Positions 1 to 8,933 of a DNA stretch of 64,000 nt are shown in pieces. The stretch is from Pseudomonadota bacterium (GTDB taxonomy: Bacteria > Desulfobacterota > Desulfobacteria > Desulfobacterales > RPRI01): assembly GCA_018817425.1 (NCBI GenBank), contig JAHITX010000030.1, forward strand, positions 1 to 64,000. The letters run 5' to 3'. Below the pieces are notes generated by a model, which did not search any database, was not told the origin of the DNA, and saw only the letters and a program-made list of their open reading frames with translations. The position numbers and the translations under genes were made by a program. Each line of letters opens with the position of its first letter. Positions within the stretch are counted from its first letter, which is position 1.

Positions 1-140
1 GCCACTTTCAAAACGTTTCAGTTTGGTCAAGCTCAAGGCGGGCGAAAATTTCAACCACAGGAATACATTGAGTATTTCGAGGATTGAAATTTGAGCCCAA
101 CGCAGAGATCGGCCAAAATGGGGCGTTTTGAAACTGGCTC
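1..140 (+). repeat. 142-bp hairpin repeat, copy 1 (first 2 bp outside window)
   Basis: One of four near-identical copies in the window (others at 3271-3412, 30082-30223 and 37065-37206). The ends are inverted repeats of the form GAGCCAnTTTCAAAACG. An inner inverted pair AAATTTCAA/TTGAAATTT lets the whole unit fold into one long imperfect hairpin. It contains no convincing gene. This copy ends 21 bp before the FmdE-family start codon, so it forms the leader or upstream spacer of that gene. Confidence 0.85.
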
Positions 141-161
141 TATTGATAAGGGGATTTTTTT

Positions 162-785
162 ATGGAAAACACATCACAATCCGATAAAGCGGAAACCGAA
201 ATACCCTTTGATCTTAAGCAATGTGTTGATTTTCATGGGCATCTTTGTCCAGGTCTTGTTTACGGTTATGTTGTCGCAAAAGAGAGTATAAAGCTGCTTG
301 ATATTAAACGCTCAATTGATGAAGAGGTTGTAGCCATTTGTGAGAATGATTCATGCGCAGTTGACGGGCTTCAGGTAATGATTGGTACAACTGCAGGCAA
401 AGGTAATCTGATAATTAAAGATTACGGGAAAAATGCATATACTGTTATAAACCGTTTTAAAGAAAAAGCTTTCCGATTCTCAAGAATAACCGAATATAAT
501 TACAGCGGTAAAAACTTAGATGAGTTCAATAAGCTTGAAAAAGCGGTTTCTGACGGAACAGCAAATGAACGGCAAAAAGCCCGCCAGAAATATTTAAAAG
601 CTGTCGATCTTTTTTCAAGGCCGTTTAATGAAGTTTTTTATACTAAAGAGATTAAATTTTTCATGCCGCCATATGCTCCTCTGGCACCTTCCATAGCATG
701 TGCCATATGTGGTGAAATGACCATGAAAACTAAGATGGTTCCAGAAGAAAACAGTAAATTAATCTGCATTCCTTGTTCAAATTAA
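162..785 (+). CDS. FmdE-family protein with C-terminal zinc-ribbon-like motif
   Basis: 207 aa. The N-terminal part carries the FmdE (formylmethanofuran dehydrogenase subunit E) signature C21-V-D-F-H25-G-H27-L-C29-P-G, the Cys/His set thought to bind metal in this family. The C-terminus has two CxxC pairs (C180/C183 and C202/C205) resembling a zinc ribbon, an arrangement common in stand-alone FmdE proteins of anaerobes. The start is set by AAGGGG at 148-153, 8 nt upstream of the ATG. No formylmethanofuran dehydrogenase genes are nearby, so a role in methanofuran chemistry is not supported; stand-alone FmdE proteins are often tied to molybdenum/tungsten enzymes, which is inference here. It is followed after 20 bp by the EIIA fusion and probably shares its transcript. 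Confidence 0.85.
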   Translation: MENTSQSDKAETEIPFDLKQCVDFHGHLCPGLVYGYVVAKESIKLLDIKRSIDEEVVAICENDSCAVDGLQVMIGTTAGKGNLIIKDYGKNAYTVINRFKEKAFRFSRITEYNYSGKNLDEFNKLEKAVSDGTANERQKARQKYLKAVDLFSRPFNEVFYTKEIKFFMPPYAPLAPSIACAICGEMTMKTKMVPEENSKLICIPCSN

Positions 786-805
786 GCAATGCGAGGCTTA
801 AGTAA

Positions 806-1492
806 ATGAAATTAAAACCCGTTGAATTTGCAGCTTGTCTCAATATTCAACAATCTACCGTAGAACGATGGATTCGCCAGGGCAAGATTCCTGTCAGGCA
901 ATCAGAAGGTTTTTGCATCTTCGATGAAAAAGCTTTAGATAAATGGGCCCAAAAGCACAATATCAACTTCACACTTTCTGATCATAACAGAAATGATACA
1001 AAAAAATCAGAGAAAAACGCACTTACTTTAGCGATGAAACGTGGTGGACTACACTATGATATCCCAGGAGATAGCGCTAACGAAGTTTTAAAAAATGCTG
1101 TATCCCTTGTCCCGGATATATCGGAGTATGACAAAGAAATACTATATAATAAGCTGATTGAACGTGAGAATTTAACTCCCACAGGTATCGGGAAAGGTGT
1201 TGCCATTCCTCACCCAAGAAGCCCTATGACAGGTACTGATACTAAAGCGTTTATCAGCACCTGTTTTTTAAAAAATAAAATTGATTTTAGCGCAATAGAC
1301 GGGAAACCGGTAACAGTAATGTTTTTGATTGTATGTCCATCAGTTAAATCTCATCTGTATATTCTGTCACGCATATCTTTTTGCTTAAGGGATAATTCAT
1401 TTATAAATTTTCTAAACAGCTCACCCACACCCGAAATATTTTACGAAAAGATAGACACGTTTGAAAAACGCCTGGAAAAGACCGATAAATGA
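806..1492 (+). CDS. HTH DNA-binding domain fused to PTS EIIA (PtsN-like)
   Basis: 228 aa, two domains. Residues ~1-50 form an excisionase/MerR-like helix-turn-helix (STVERWIRQGKIPVR). Residues ~72-222 are a type-2 PTS EIIA domain with the phosphorylatable histidine H136 in the motif AIPHPR. EIIA-Ntr proteins relay phosphate from the nitrogen PTS and regulate ion transport and sigma-54-linked functions; fusion to a DNA-binding domain suggests a phosphorylation-sensitive regulator. Its last codons overlap the ClC channel start by 4 nt (ATGA), so the two are translationally coupled and the channel is a plausible partner (inference). GAGG at 793-796 serves as ribosome-binding site. Confidence 0.85.
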   Translation: MKLKPVEFAACLNIQQSTVERWIRQGKIPVRQSEGFCIFDEKALDKWAQKHNINFTLSDHNRNDTKKSEKNALTLAMKRGGLHYDIPGDSANEVLKNAVSLVPDISEYDKEILYNKLIERENLTPTGIGKGVAIPHPRSPMTGTDTKAFISTCFLKNKIDFSAIDGKPVTVMFLIVCPSVKSHLYILSRISFCLRDNSFINFLNSSPTPEIFYEKIDTFEKRLEKTDK

Positions 1493-3216
1493 GAAACATA
1501 TTCTCACGACAATCTCCGCTAAAATGGGAAGCATTAAGGCATGATGACCGGCCTTTACTTATAATTACCGGCATGGTTGTTGGAGTATTCAGCGGAATTG
1601 CGGCATTTGCTTTGAACCGGTCGTTGGAATTCATGCTGGAGTTTTTTAGTCACTATAGATCTTACTGGTGGATATTTCTTCTCCCTGCAGCAGGGGCAGC
1701 CTTGTCTTCTCTTTTCTTAAACAAAGTTATCAGGGAAGAGCCGGGACACGGAGTTCCGGAAGTAATTAAATCTATCTCCAAATACGGAGGTTTTCTGCGC
1801 CTGCGCTCAAGTTTCTCCCGGCTGGTCTCAAGCTGCCTGACTATAGGAACTGGTGGATCAGCAGGGCCGGAAGCGCCGGTTGTAGTAAGCGGAGCTGCTA
1901 TTGGCTCCAATATCGCCCGTTTACTTTCCTTGAATGAGAGACAAAGGATAACCTTGGTGGGTTGCGGTGCTGCCGGAGCCATATCATCAATTTTTAACGC
2001 TCCGATTACCGGACTGATTTTTGTTATGGAAGTTATTCTTGGGGAATGGTCAACAGAAAAAATTGTGCCAATAGCTGTTGCCTCGGTTGCGGGAACGGAA
2101 ATAAGCCGTTTGCTGGCCGGCAATCAAATCGCCTTTAGCCATCATGTTTTTAATCTCTCTTTTCATGATCTGATAGCCTGTGTTGGGCTTGCTCTGGTAG
2201 CCGCCTTTTTGTCCATTGTAATGACAAGATCTTTGAGAGTAATGCATCAACGCTGTGAAAAAGTCAGATTGCCTCTGTGGGTTAAAGCTGCTATCGGAGG
2301 CTGTGCTGTGGGCATTTTTGGTTATTTCTTGCCGGATGTTCTTGGTGAAGGATACCATTCCATTAGAAAAATGATAGAAGGAGTTTACACACAAGGGGCT
2401 GGTATTGTGGCTATCGCCTGCTTTGCCAAAATTTTTGCTACCTCCCTTACTTTGGGATGGGGCGGCTCAGGAGGTATTTTCGCCCCCAGCCTGGTTATCG
2501 GAAGTTTTGCAGGACTTGCTTACAACAGAGGACTTTCCTATCTCTTCCCTAATTTCAATCTTGCGGGGGAAGGCTGCTATGCGCTCCTGGGCATGGCAGG
2601 TTTAATCGGAGGCATACTTCAGGCGCCCTTAACCGGTATCGCTTTGATTATTGAAATTACGGGCGGCTATGAAGTGATTGTTCCGTTGATTATAACATCT
2701 TCTCTTGCCGCAACAATATGCCATTATTTTGAACCGGCCTCTTTATATATGAAGGATCTTGTGGAAAGAGGCCAGCTTTTAAGACCGGGAACCGATGCCA
2801 GGGTACTCACGGATTTAAGCATCTCGGAACTTCTTGAAAAAGATGTTACCACTGTAAGACCGGATATGTCTCTAAGGGAGTTTGTAGAAATCGTTAAGTA
2901 TTCACATCGAAACTATTATCCGGTGGAAAACCCTGGAAGCAAACATTTTATGGGCCTGGTGCTTTTTGATGATATCCGGCCATATCTTTTCGATTCCATA
3001 ATGTATGATACTGTATTTGTGGAACAGATAATGGATCCGAGTGTGTTGACGGTTACAACCGATGATGATCTGTTAAAAATCCTTCGAATAATGGATGACA
3101 ATGGCCTTTACAGCATACCTGTTGTTGAAAACAAACGGTTTATGGGTATGATTTCAAAAGCAACTATATTGGATCATTACAGAAAAGAGCTGCTGGTGCA
3201 AACCATAGAAAGTTGA
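1489..3216 (+). CDS. ClC-type chloride channel/transporter with two C-terminal CBS domains
   Basis: 575 aa membrane protein. ClC selectivity motifs are visible: GHGVPE (86-91, the GSGIP position) and GPEAP (126-130), which keeps the gating glutamate as E128, plus the later GSGGIFAPSL motif. About ten hydrophobic segments run from residue 22 to 420. Residues ~448-565 form a CBS pair (DVTTVRPDMSLREF, then IMDPSVLTVTTDDDL). CBS domains in ClC proteins bind adenine nucleotides and tune gating. The gene starts inside the stop of the EIIA regulator (ATGA overlap). Whether it is a channel or a Cl-/H+ antiporter cannot be decided here. A 142-bp repeat begins 54 bp after the stop. Confidence 0.92.
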   Translation: MRNIFSRQSPLKWEALRHDDRPLLIITGMVVGVFSGIAAFALNRSLEFMLEFFSHYRSYWWIFLLPAAGAALSSLFLNKVIREEPGHGVPEVIKSISKYGGFLRLRSSFSRLVSSCLTIGTGGSAGPEAPVVVSGAAIGSNIARLLSLNERQRITLVGCGAAGAISSIFNAPITGLIFVMEVILGEWSTEKIVPIAVASVAGTEISRLLAGNQIAFSHHVFNLSFHDLIACVGLALVAAFLSIVMTRSLRVMHQRCEKVRLPLWVKAAIGGCAVGIFGYFLPDVLGEGYHSIRKMIEGVYTQGAGIVAIACFAKIFATSLTLGWGGSGGIFAPSLVIGSFAGLAYNRGLSYLFPNFNLAGEGCYALLGMAGLIGGILQAPLTGIALIIEITGGYEVIVPLIITSSLAATICHYFEPASLYMKDLVERGQLLRPGTDARVLTDLSISELLEKDVTTVRPDMSLREFVEIVKYSHRNYYPVENPGSKHFMGLVLFDDIRPYLFDSIMYDTVFVEQIMDPSVLTVTTDDDLLKILRIMDDNGLYSIPVVENKRFMGMISKATILDHYRKELLVQTIES

Positions 3217-3270
3217 AACAGTCGTTACTGAAAAACTCCTTTTCGCGATTTTCAAAAGAATATGTAATAT

Positions 3271-3412
3271 GAACCACTTTCAAAATGTTTCAGTTTGGTC
3301 AAGCTCAAGGCGGGCGAAAATTTTAACCGCAGGAATACATGGCGTATTTCGAGGATTAAAATTTGAGCCCAACGCTGAGATCGGCCAAAATGGGGCGTTT
3401 TGAAACTGGCTC
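3271..3412 (+). repeat. 142-bp hairpin repeat, copy 2
   Basis: Same element as at 1-140, with a few substitutions (left end GAACC rather than GAGCC). It is flanked by ATAT on both sides (left ...gtaATAT, right ATATgagc), which looks like a 4-bp target-site duplication. It lies between the ClC gene and the long AT-rich region upstream of the PEP-CTERM gene. Confidence 0.85.
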
Positions 3413-3497
3413 ATATGAGCAAAGCCATTTTTTTAGATAGCAATCTTACCTAAAGTTCTATAAAAACCAATATAGTTTTTACACACCAATTCCATAC

Positions 3498-3514
3498 TGT
3501 CGGATTTCTTTACA
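3498..3514 (+). promoter_or_regulatory. Direct-repeat box 1 (TGTCGGATTTCTTTACA), putative activator site
   Basis: Exact 17-bp sequence TGTCGGATTTCTTTACA, repeated at 3608 and 3844. Boxes 1 and 2 also share flanking bases, giving a 26-bp identity, and their starts are exactly 110 bp apart. The half-sites TGTCGG and TTTACA are not a simple palindrome. It lies about 430 bp upstream of the sigma-54 promoter, a position typical of enhancer sites. Binding protein unknown; an NtrC-type activator such as PrsR is the obvious candidate (inference). Confidence 0.65.
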
Positions 3515-3607
3515 TATTCCAATATTCTTCCAAACATAGTTAACATCTTGGTAATTTAATATATTCATATATTTATTATATTATTTATACAATATGCCAT
3601 AACATAC

Positions 3608-3624
3608 TGTCGGATTTCTTTACA
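3608..3624 (+). promoter_or_regulatory. Direct-repeat box 2, putative activator site
   Basis: Second exact copy of the 17-bp box, about 300 bp upstream of the sigma-54 promoter and 110 bp from box 1, so both should lie at similar helical phase (about 10.5 turns). Confidence 0.65.
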
Positions 3625-3843
3625 TATTTTTATAAAAATTCTGTTTAAAGTTATTCTATATTTCTATTACATATAATTTCAGTCAATTATATTTTATTGA
3701 TAGTAATTACTAATAGTAAGCAAAATTAAATAAATAATTCAAAGGCAAATATAACTATCATAAATATATAGAATATAACTTACAAAAGTATATTGTTTAG
3801 TCATTTTATTTTAAATCAATATTTTCCATTATACCTATAAATA

Positions 3844-3860
3844 TGTCGGATTTCTTTACA
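3844..3860 (+). promoter_or_regulatory. Direct-repeat box 3, putative activator site
   Basis: Third exact copy of the 17-bp box, 65 bp upstream of the -24 element and roughly 100 bp from the expected transcription start: the usual position for a proximal enhancer of a sigma-54 promoter. Confidence 0.68.
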
Positions 3861-3924
3861 CTTCAAGGATTACATTGAATCCATAATTTTTATAAATTAT
3901 ATAATATTAATTAGTTATATATTT

Positions 3925-3940
3925 TGGCCCAATTATTGCT
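3925..3940 (+). promoter_or_regulatory. Sigma-54 (RpoN) promoter of the PEP-CTERM gene
   Basis: TGGCCCAATTATTGCT matches the -24/-12 consensus TGGCAC-N5-TTGCW, with the invariant GG (3926-3927) and GC (3938-3939) separated by exactly 10 nt. Transcription would start near 3951, leaving a leader of about 124 nt before the ATG at 4075. PEP-CTERM genes in other bacteria are known to depend on RpoN with the PrsK/PrsR two-component system. Confidence 0.75.
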
Positions 3941-4074
3941 TTGAAAAATAAAACCACATTATTGTTGCATTATAATAGTAATAATATATCGTACCCTATT
4001 GTTTTGTTTAGCAATTTATCTTATAATGTTTTCACTTATCATTATTCGATAGTGAGAGTTAGGAGAACCTATTC

Positions 4075-4641
4075 ATGAAGCGCATTTTGATTTGTTTTTT
4101 GACCTGTATAACTTTTTTATTGTGGGCAAATATCTTATTAGCAACACCAGTTGATTTAAGTACTTTTGTGGCAGAAACGGGAGTAGTTGAAAGCAGTGGT
4201 GTGGTTACATTTACTGAAGCTGATACTTCTTTTTCCGCTTTTTATTTTTATCATCCTGCTTTTTATGTAGAACCCTCAGCAACAAAACTTACCTTTGACT
4301 ATTCATTTACAGTTTGTCCTGAAAATGATGACTGGCTTGTTGCTGTCATTAATTTTACAGATTATAAAAAGGAATTTGGGGGTTATAATAGTTCTACAAC
4401 GGATGATTTAATTTTTTCCGGATCATGGACAATTGATATGACTCCATATCAGGGCTCAGTAATAGATTTGGCTTTTGGTTTCGAGGCAAATGATTGGGGT
4501 TATGACTCATATGGCACTATTTCAAATATTAATATTCAAACAAGTTCTTCCGTTCCTGAACCGGGAACCATGATTTTCTTGGGTACCGGATTAGCGGGCT
4601 TGTTTTGTATCGGTAGAAGAAAATTTCTTAAAAATTTATAA
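4075..4641 (+). CDS. PEP-CTERM sorting-domain surface protein
   Basis: 188 aa. Sec signal peptide at residues 1-24, then a beta-rich domain of about 130 aa that I do not recognise, rich in aromatic and acidic residues. The C-terminus is a textbook PEP-CTERM tail: VPEPGT, a hydrophobic helix (MIFLGTGLAGLFCIG) and a basic end (RRKFLKNL). Such tails are recognised and cleaved by exosortase (XrtA/EpsH) and the protein is handed to the cell surface or EPS matrix. AGGAG at 4061-4065 sets the start. No exosortase lies in the window, but the EPS locus at 47.5-58 kb has the content of an XrtA-associated locus. Controlled by the sigma-54 promoter and three upstream boxes. Confidence 0.9.
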   Translation: MKRILICFLTCITFLLWANILLATPVDLSTFVAETGVVESSGVVTFTEADTSFSAFYFYHPAFYVEPSATKLTFDYSFTVCPENDDWLVAVINFTDYKKEFGGYNSSTTDDLIFSGSWTIDMTPYQGSVIDLAFGFEANDWGYDSYGTISNINIQTSSSVPEPGTMIFLGTGLAGLFCIGRRKFLKNL

Positions 4642-4751
4642 ATATACTATTTAAATTGTACTTCTGATAAAGCCAAACTGCCTGTTTGCTTTAAAATTGT
4701 TCTTTTTAGAAAAAGACAGTACGGAAACCCAAGGATTCTCAAAGAAAGAAT

Positions 4752-4799
4752 AACCGGGTTGTCAGAAGTTTAAAATAACTTTTGCGGCCCGGTTTTTTA
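4752..4799 (+). terminator. Candidate rho-independent terminator after the PEP-CTERM gene
   Basis: Outer stem AACCGGG (4752-4758) with CCCGGTT (4788-4794), inner pairing AAGTT/AACTT, then a T run. It lies about 110 bp past the stop codon. The rest of the gap up to the next gene (4800-5078) shows no recognisable element except the AGGGGG ribosome-binding site at 5068-5073. Confidence 0.5.
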
Positions 4800-5078
4800 T
4801 TTTTGGCCAATAGCGATATGAATATAAAAAGCCTTTAAAAAATAGGTGATGGCCTGAATTAATGGGGAGGAAAGTACTACAAGCTACAATATTTCCAATA
4901 TTCAAGTTTTCATGGTTTATTTATGTATATTGATATGCAGCTTTAGCTTATTCTATAAATGTTTTCGAAAATAAATATTGACTTCTTAAATTTTGCTGAG
5001 TAAGGGTTTTATGCTACATATTAAACTCCACATTTCAATACATTCCGTTTTAACTGATGGACTTTATAGGGGGTTCAT

Positions 5079-8000
5079 ATGAAAGAGAAGAGTTCGACAC
5101 CTTGCCGATTTATAGTTTTTTCATTGTTTGTTTTGCTTCTGCTTAGCCTTTCTGCAATAGCTTCTGCTGCAACCGAAGTGACCGGGGAAATCGATTTAGT
5201 ACAATCAAGGATGATGTATGACCGCAGTACAAGTGTCAACTATCTGAACGTTTCTTTATACAATAAAGGTTCGCATAATTTAGAGACACCGGTTTGGGTA
5301 GTATTTGATAATATTTCAACAGATGCTGTAACCGTTAATAACCCAGATGGCACCACGGTTGACGGGAAACCATATTATCTTTATGATTCTGAAATTACAG
5401 GGGGTCAACTGTACCCCGAAAGTACATCAGGCTCCAAGAGTTGGTTTTTTAACAATCCGACTCGTGCAAGATTTTCTTTTAGTGTTATTGTTTATGCTGC
5501 CGGCCCGCCTGAAATAAGCATATCCAATCCTCTAAACGGTTCTGTTATAAGCGATGATACACCGTATATAACTTTAAATTTCAGTGACGCGGGCACAGGA
5601 TGCAATTTAAGTAGTTTCTATATCCAAATCGATGGAACGGATTACTCCGGTTTTTTTACTATTACGGATTCTTCTGCAACATATCAGGTTGTGACGCCCC
5701 TTGCCCAGGGAAGTCATGTTATTTCAGCATCAATTGAAGACAATGCAGGCAACACGGGTACTGCTGTTGCCAATTTTACCGTCTTTAGCAGTACGGCACC
5801 TGTTCGTTATATTTTTTCGGTTGAAGGAAATCCATGGATATTTGCCTCTCCAGGAGACGGAACCTACGCTGAATATATGAGCGGATGGAATCTTGGATTA
5901 TCCGATTTTTCAGATATAGTAGCCCTGAGCAAGGTTGACAACGGGGATGATGTATTTTTTTCGTTGGCCAGTGAAGGCGGCATATTACGATCTTTTGGAG
6001 ATGAAAACAAAGATGTTTATTTTAACAACACCATGCTGGGTCTTGCTGAGACAGACCGGATCAGTGCTGAGCACATAGGGCTTGATGGTTCCGTGGTTTT
6101 CTCAATTGAGGGTCAGGCTGATGTAAATGAGTCCTTTGGGGGAAATACATATTGGTCTTATCTATATAATAACCAACTTGGAATTGATAATACAGTTCAA
6201 TTGAAATGTATACATATTGGTTATGATAATGAGATTTATTTTTGCCGCTCTGACAATTCAGGAATATTTCTATCGGACGGGAATAGTGCAAACAGTCAGT
6301 TTCTAACGCTTGCAGATCTTGGTGTGTATGGATATGAAATTGACGGCTTTGCTATTATTCCTGAGTCAACTCCTCCTACAATAAACATTACCAACCCGGT
6401 TGATGGGGCATTTCTAAATACTATTACTCCGCTAATAACAGTCATTTTCAGTGATGCTGATTCAGGAATTGACAAATCAACTTTTTATGCCCAGATCAAC
6501 GGCACTGATATGACAAATGCTTTTACCGTAACGGAAACCGACGCCAGTTATCAAATCGCTTCCAGCTTGCCGCTTCCCGTGGGTAGCAATAGCCTGACTG
6601 TGAAGGTGAGTGACCTTGTCGGCAATGAAGCTATTGAGACCTCAAATTTCACTGTCGGCATTCTAAGGGCAATTCCGGGTGCCACGCCGGTTAGTGGTTC
6701 AGCCCCACTAACAGTTTATTTTAGTACGGATGGCGAAGACCCTGCAGGTACTATTGAAATATTCAGATGGGATTTTGACGGCAATGGTTCCTGGGATACA
6801 TATGATACGGTTGCAAGAGATTATAACCATACTTATAACACTCCCGGAGTCTATAATGCCGTATTATATGTTAAAAGCAGCACCGGCGAATCGGCTACAG
6901 CAACAGTAACCATAACGGTTCAAAACAATCCGCCGACCGCTACGGCAAATGTGCAACCTTCAAACGGTGAGGTGCCACTGACAGTTCAGTTGATAGGTTC
7001 GGGTTATGACAGTGATGGTAGCATTGTCCTTTATGAGTGGGACTATGAGGGAGATGGTATCTACGACTGGTCTTCTACTACAACCGGAAATACCAGCTAT
7101 ACATATACGAACATAGGAACTTTCAGTGCTGTATTCAGAGTGACGGATAACAGTGGTCTAACGGCAACGGCTCACGCAATGACCACAGTAATAAGAACAG
7201 GACCTCCTGGTTCACCTACTGCAACGGCTTCGGCAAACCCGACAAATGGTAACGCACCTTTGAATGTTAATCTTTACGGTAGCGCTACCGACCCGAATAA
7301 TGATGTGGTTCTTTATGAGTGGGATTTTGAAAGTGACGGCACATATGACTGGTCTTCTGCAACATCCGGAAATACATCGCATACTTATACGGAAGCCGGG
7401 ACTCATACTGCCACTTTTAGGGTTACGGATTCAACCGGGTTAACGGGGATTGATCAGATTTTGATTACGGTGAATGTACAGACAAGCCTATCTATTCAGA
7501 AAAATTCGGTAGGATTTTTGGGTGCCGGAATGACGGCAAGCGCCAGCAGCCAATATAATTCATCCTATTCGCCTGACAAGGCCATTGATGGGAATACCTC
7601 TTCAAGATGGCAATCAGCTTATAGAAAAACCCCCTATTATGGTGTTAATACATGGTTTGAAATTGCCTACAATACTCCTCAATTATTGAATGGCTTTTCT
7701 GTAAGATGGTATTCTTCATCATATAGAATGTCTAGAGCAAGAATTGATGTTTATGATAATAATAACAGTCTTATCTATTCACAGGAGATTAATTTTCCAA
7801 GTGTAACTACTTCTACAGTTTCACTACCTGCTTTAGGGAACGCAACGAGGCTTCGCCTTACTGCTATTACAAGCGCCAATAATGATTATGTGAGAATTAA
7901 TGAATTCTATTCTGATGGCACTCTGATGCCGGGAAGCCCTGAACCAATAGGCACCAATATCAATACATCCATAAGCGCCGGATCAAAGGTGTCAATTTTG

Positions 8001-8876
8001 ATTAAAGATGCTGATGGAAATGTGGTTAGAACCCTTGTGAATAATGAAAACAGGAATATGGGCTCATATGCTGATTATTGGAATTGCAAAGATGATAATG
8101 GAATTGCTGTGAATGATGGCGTTTATTATGCAGTTATGCAGTATATACTTGATGGTCAGGTTGTAACTTATGATTTGACGAATACTACCGGCGGAACAAG
8201 ATCTGACTTTCCGATAAGTAGCGGTTGTAATACCCGATCAGGAACCTGGACAGAAAATTTTAGCCCTTTCGATGATCAGAAAGGAGCTTATTCGTTTACG
8301 CTTTGCAGTGCACAAGAAGTGACGTTTTTTATCGGGCCGCTTTGGGGTGGATCAGATCCCACAAGAATCAGAACGATATTAAACAGAGAAGCCTTTCCGG
8401 CAGGTACGCATACCATCTATTGGGATGGATTGGATGATAATGGAAATATTGCCCAGGCAGGTTCTGGAGATCTTCTAATTACCGGCGCATGGCGCTATAG
8501 TCTGCCTAATAATTCAATGGTAATGACCGGCGGAAGGCCCGAAATCAGTAATGTCAGTGCAGATCCAAATTATTACAGCCCGTTTAGTGAAAAATGCGAT
8601 GAGAATGGTAATGGTGAAGGGGTGGTTATCAACTATAATATTTCTGAAGATGTAGTTTCGGTGGAGCTTCGGGTATACAGTATTGAGACAAGCGCTTTGC
8701 TGAGGTCATCCAATATGGGTAGTGTATCAGAAGGAGCGAATGTTGCCTTCTGGGATGGTAAAAACAATAATGGCGAATATGTTGACATAGGGGATTACCG
8801 GATCGGCCTGGTTGCAACAGATGCAGGCGGGAATACATCGATGTTCAGATATACGCTGGTTCGGATAGATTATTAA
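5079..8876 (+). CDS. Large secreted multidomain protein: Ig-like, PKD, discoidin and FlgD-like repeats
   Basis: 1265 aa with a Sec signal peptide (1-30). Order of modules: Ig-like domain (~141-237), a propeller-like stretch of short repeats (~245-425), second Ig-like domain (~431-525), three PKD domains (~528-613, 616-705, 707-797; the WDFDGNG, WDYEGDG and WDFESDG motifs mark them), an F5/8C (discoidin-like) carbohydrate-binding domain (~807-947), then three FlgD-type Ig segments (~961-1027, 1074-1140, 1184-1264; NGIAVNDGVYYAVM is typical). No catalytic domain or C-terminal anchor is visible. Domain content suggests a surface or matrix glycan-binding protein. It precedes the Rhs gene by 57 bp and may be co-transcribed with it. 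AGGGGG at 5068-5073 fixes the start. Confidence 0.85.
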   Translation: MKEKSSTPCRFIVFSLFVLLLLSLSAIASAATEVTGEIDLVQSRMMYDRSTSVNYLNVSLYNKGSHNLETPVWVVFDNISTDAVTVNNPDGTTVDGKPYYLYDSEITGGQLYPESTSGSKSWFFNNPTRARFSFSVIVYAAGPPEISISNPLNGSVISDDTPYITLNFSDAGTGCNLSSFYIQIDGTDYSGFFTITDSSATYQVVTPLAQGSHVISASIEDNAGNTGTAVANFTVFSSTAPVRYIFSVEGNPWIFASPGDGTYAEYMSGWNLGLSDFSDIVALSKVDNGDDVFFSLASEGGILRSFGDENKDVYFNNTMLGLAETDRISAEHIGLDGSVVFSIEGQADVNESFGGNTYWSYLYNNQLGIDNTVQLKCIHIGYDNEIYFCRSDNSGIFLSDGNSANSQFLTLADLGVYGYEIDGFAIIPESTPPTINITNPVDGAFLNTITPLITVIFSDADSGIDKSTFYAQINGTDMTNAFTVTETDASYQIASSLPLPVGSNSLTVKVSDLVGNEAIETSNFTVGILRAIPGATPVSGSAPLTVYFSTDGEDPAGTIEIFRWDFDGNGSWDTYDTVARDYNHTYNTPGVYNAVLYVKSSTGESATATVTITVQNNPPTATANVQPSNGEVPLTVQLIGSGYDSDGSIVLYEWDYEGDGIYDWSSTTTGNTSYTYTNIGTFSAVFRVTDNSGLTATAHAMTTVIRTGPPGSPTATASANPTNGNAPLNVNLYGSATDPNNDVVLYEWDFESDGTYDWSSATSGNTSHTYTEAGTHTATFRVTDSTGLTGIDQILITVNVQTSLSIQKNSVGFLGAGMTASASSQYNSSYSPDKAIDGNTSSRWQSAYRKTPYYGVNTWFEIAYNTPQLLNGFSVRWYSSSYRMSRARIDVYDNNNSLIYSQEINFPSVTTSTVSLPALGNATRLRLTAITSANNDYVRINEFYSDGTLMPGSPEPIGTNINTSISAGSKVSILIKDADGNVVRTLVNNENRNMGSYADYWNCKDDNGIAVNDGVYYAVMQYILDGQVVTYDLTNTTGGTRSDFPISSGCNTRSGTWTENFSPFDDQKGAYSFTLCSAQEVTFFIGPLWGGSDPTRIRTILNREAFPAGTHTIYWDGLDDNGNIAQAGSGDLLITGAWRYSLPNNSMVMTGGRPEISNVSADPNYYSPFSEKCDENGNGEGVVINYNISEDVVSVELRVYSIETSALLRSSNMGSVSEGANVAFWDGKNNNGEYVDIGDYRIGLVATDAGGNTSMFRYTLVRIDY

Positions 8877-8933
8877 AAATATTTATATATATAAAGTTGC
8901 ATCTCAATAGAGCTTATAAGGAGAGGTGATAAA

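Larger units (their letters stand above)
3413..4074 (+). other. 662-bp AT-rich upstream control region of the PEP-CTERM gene
   Basis: No credible ORF. The region is very AT-rich. It contains three identical 17-bp direct repeats (3498, 3608, 3844) and a consensus sigma-54 promoter at 3925, each listed separately. The rest consists of A/T runs that would be easily bent. The arrangement is that of an enhancer-controlled promoter region. Confidence 0.7.

Noticed and set aside
91-291. 66-aa ORF overlapping the FmdE gene
   Set aside because: It begins in the 142-bp repeat and runs out of frame through a well-supported coding region.
1662-2123. 153-aa minus-strand ORF opposite the ClC gene
   Set aside because: Lies entirely within the ClC reading frame, whose selectivity motifs are intact; composition is typical of an antisense shadow.
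3498-3860. The 17-bp boxes as sigma-54 promoters themselves
   Set aside because: They lack the invariant GG-N10-GC spacing; the sequence at 3925-3940 has it.
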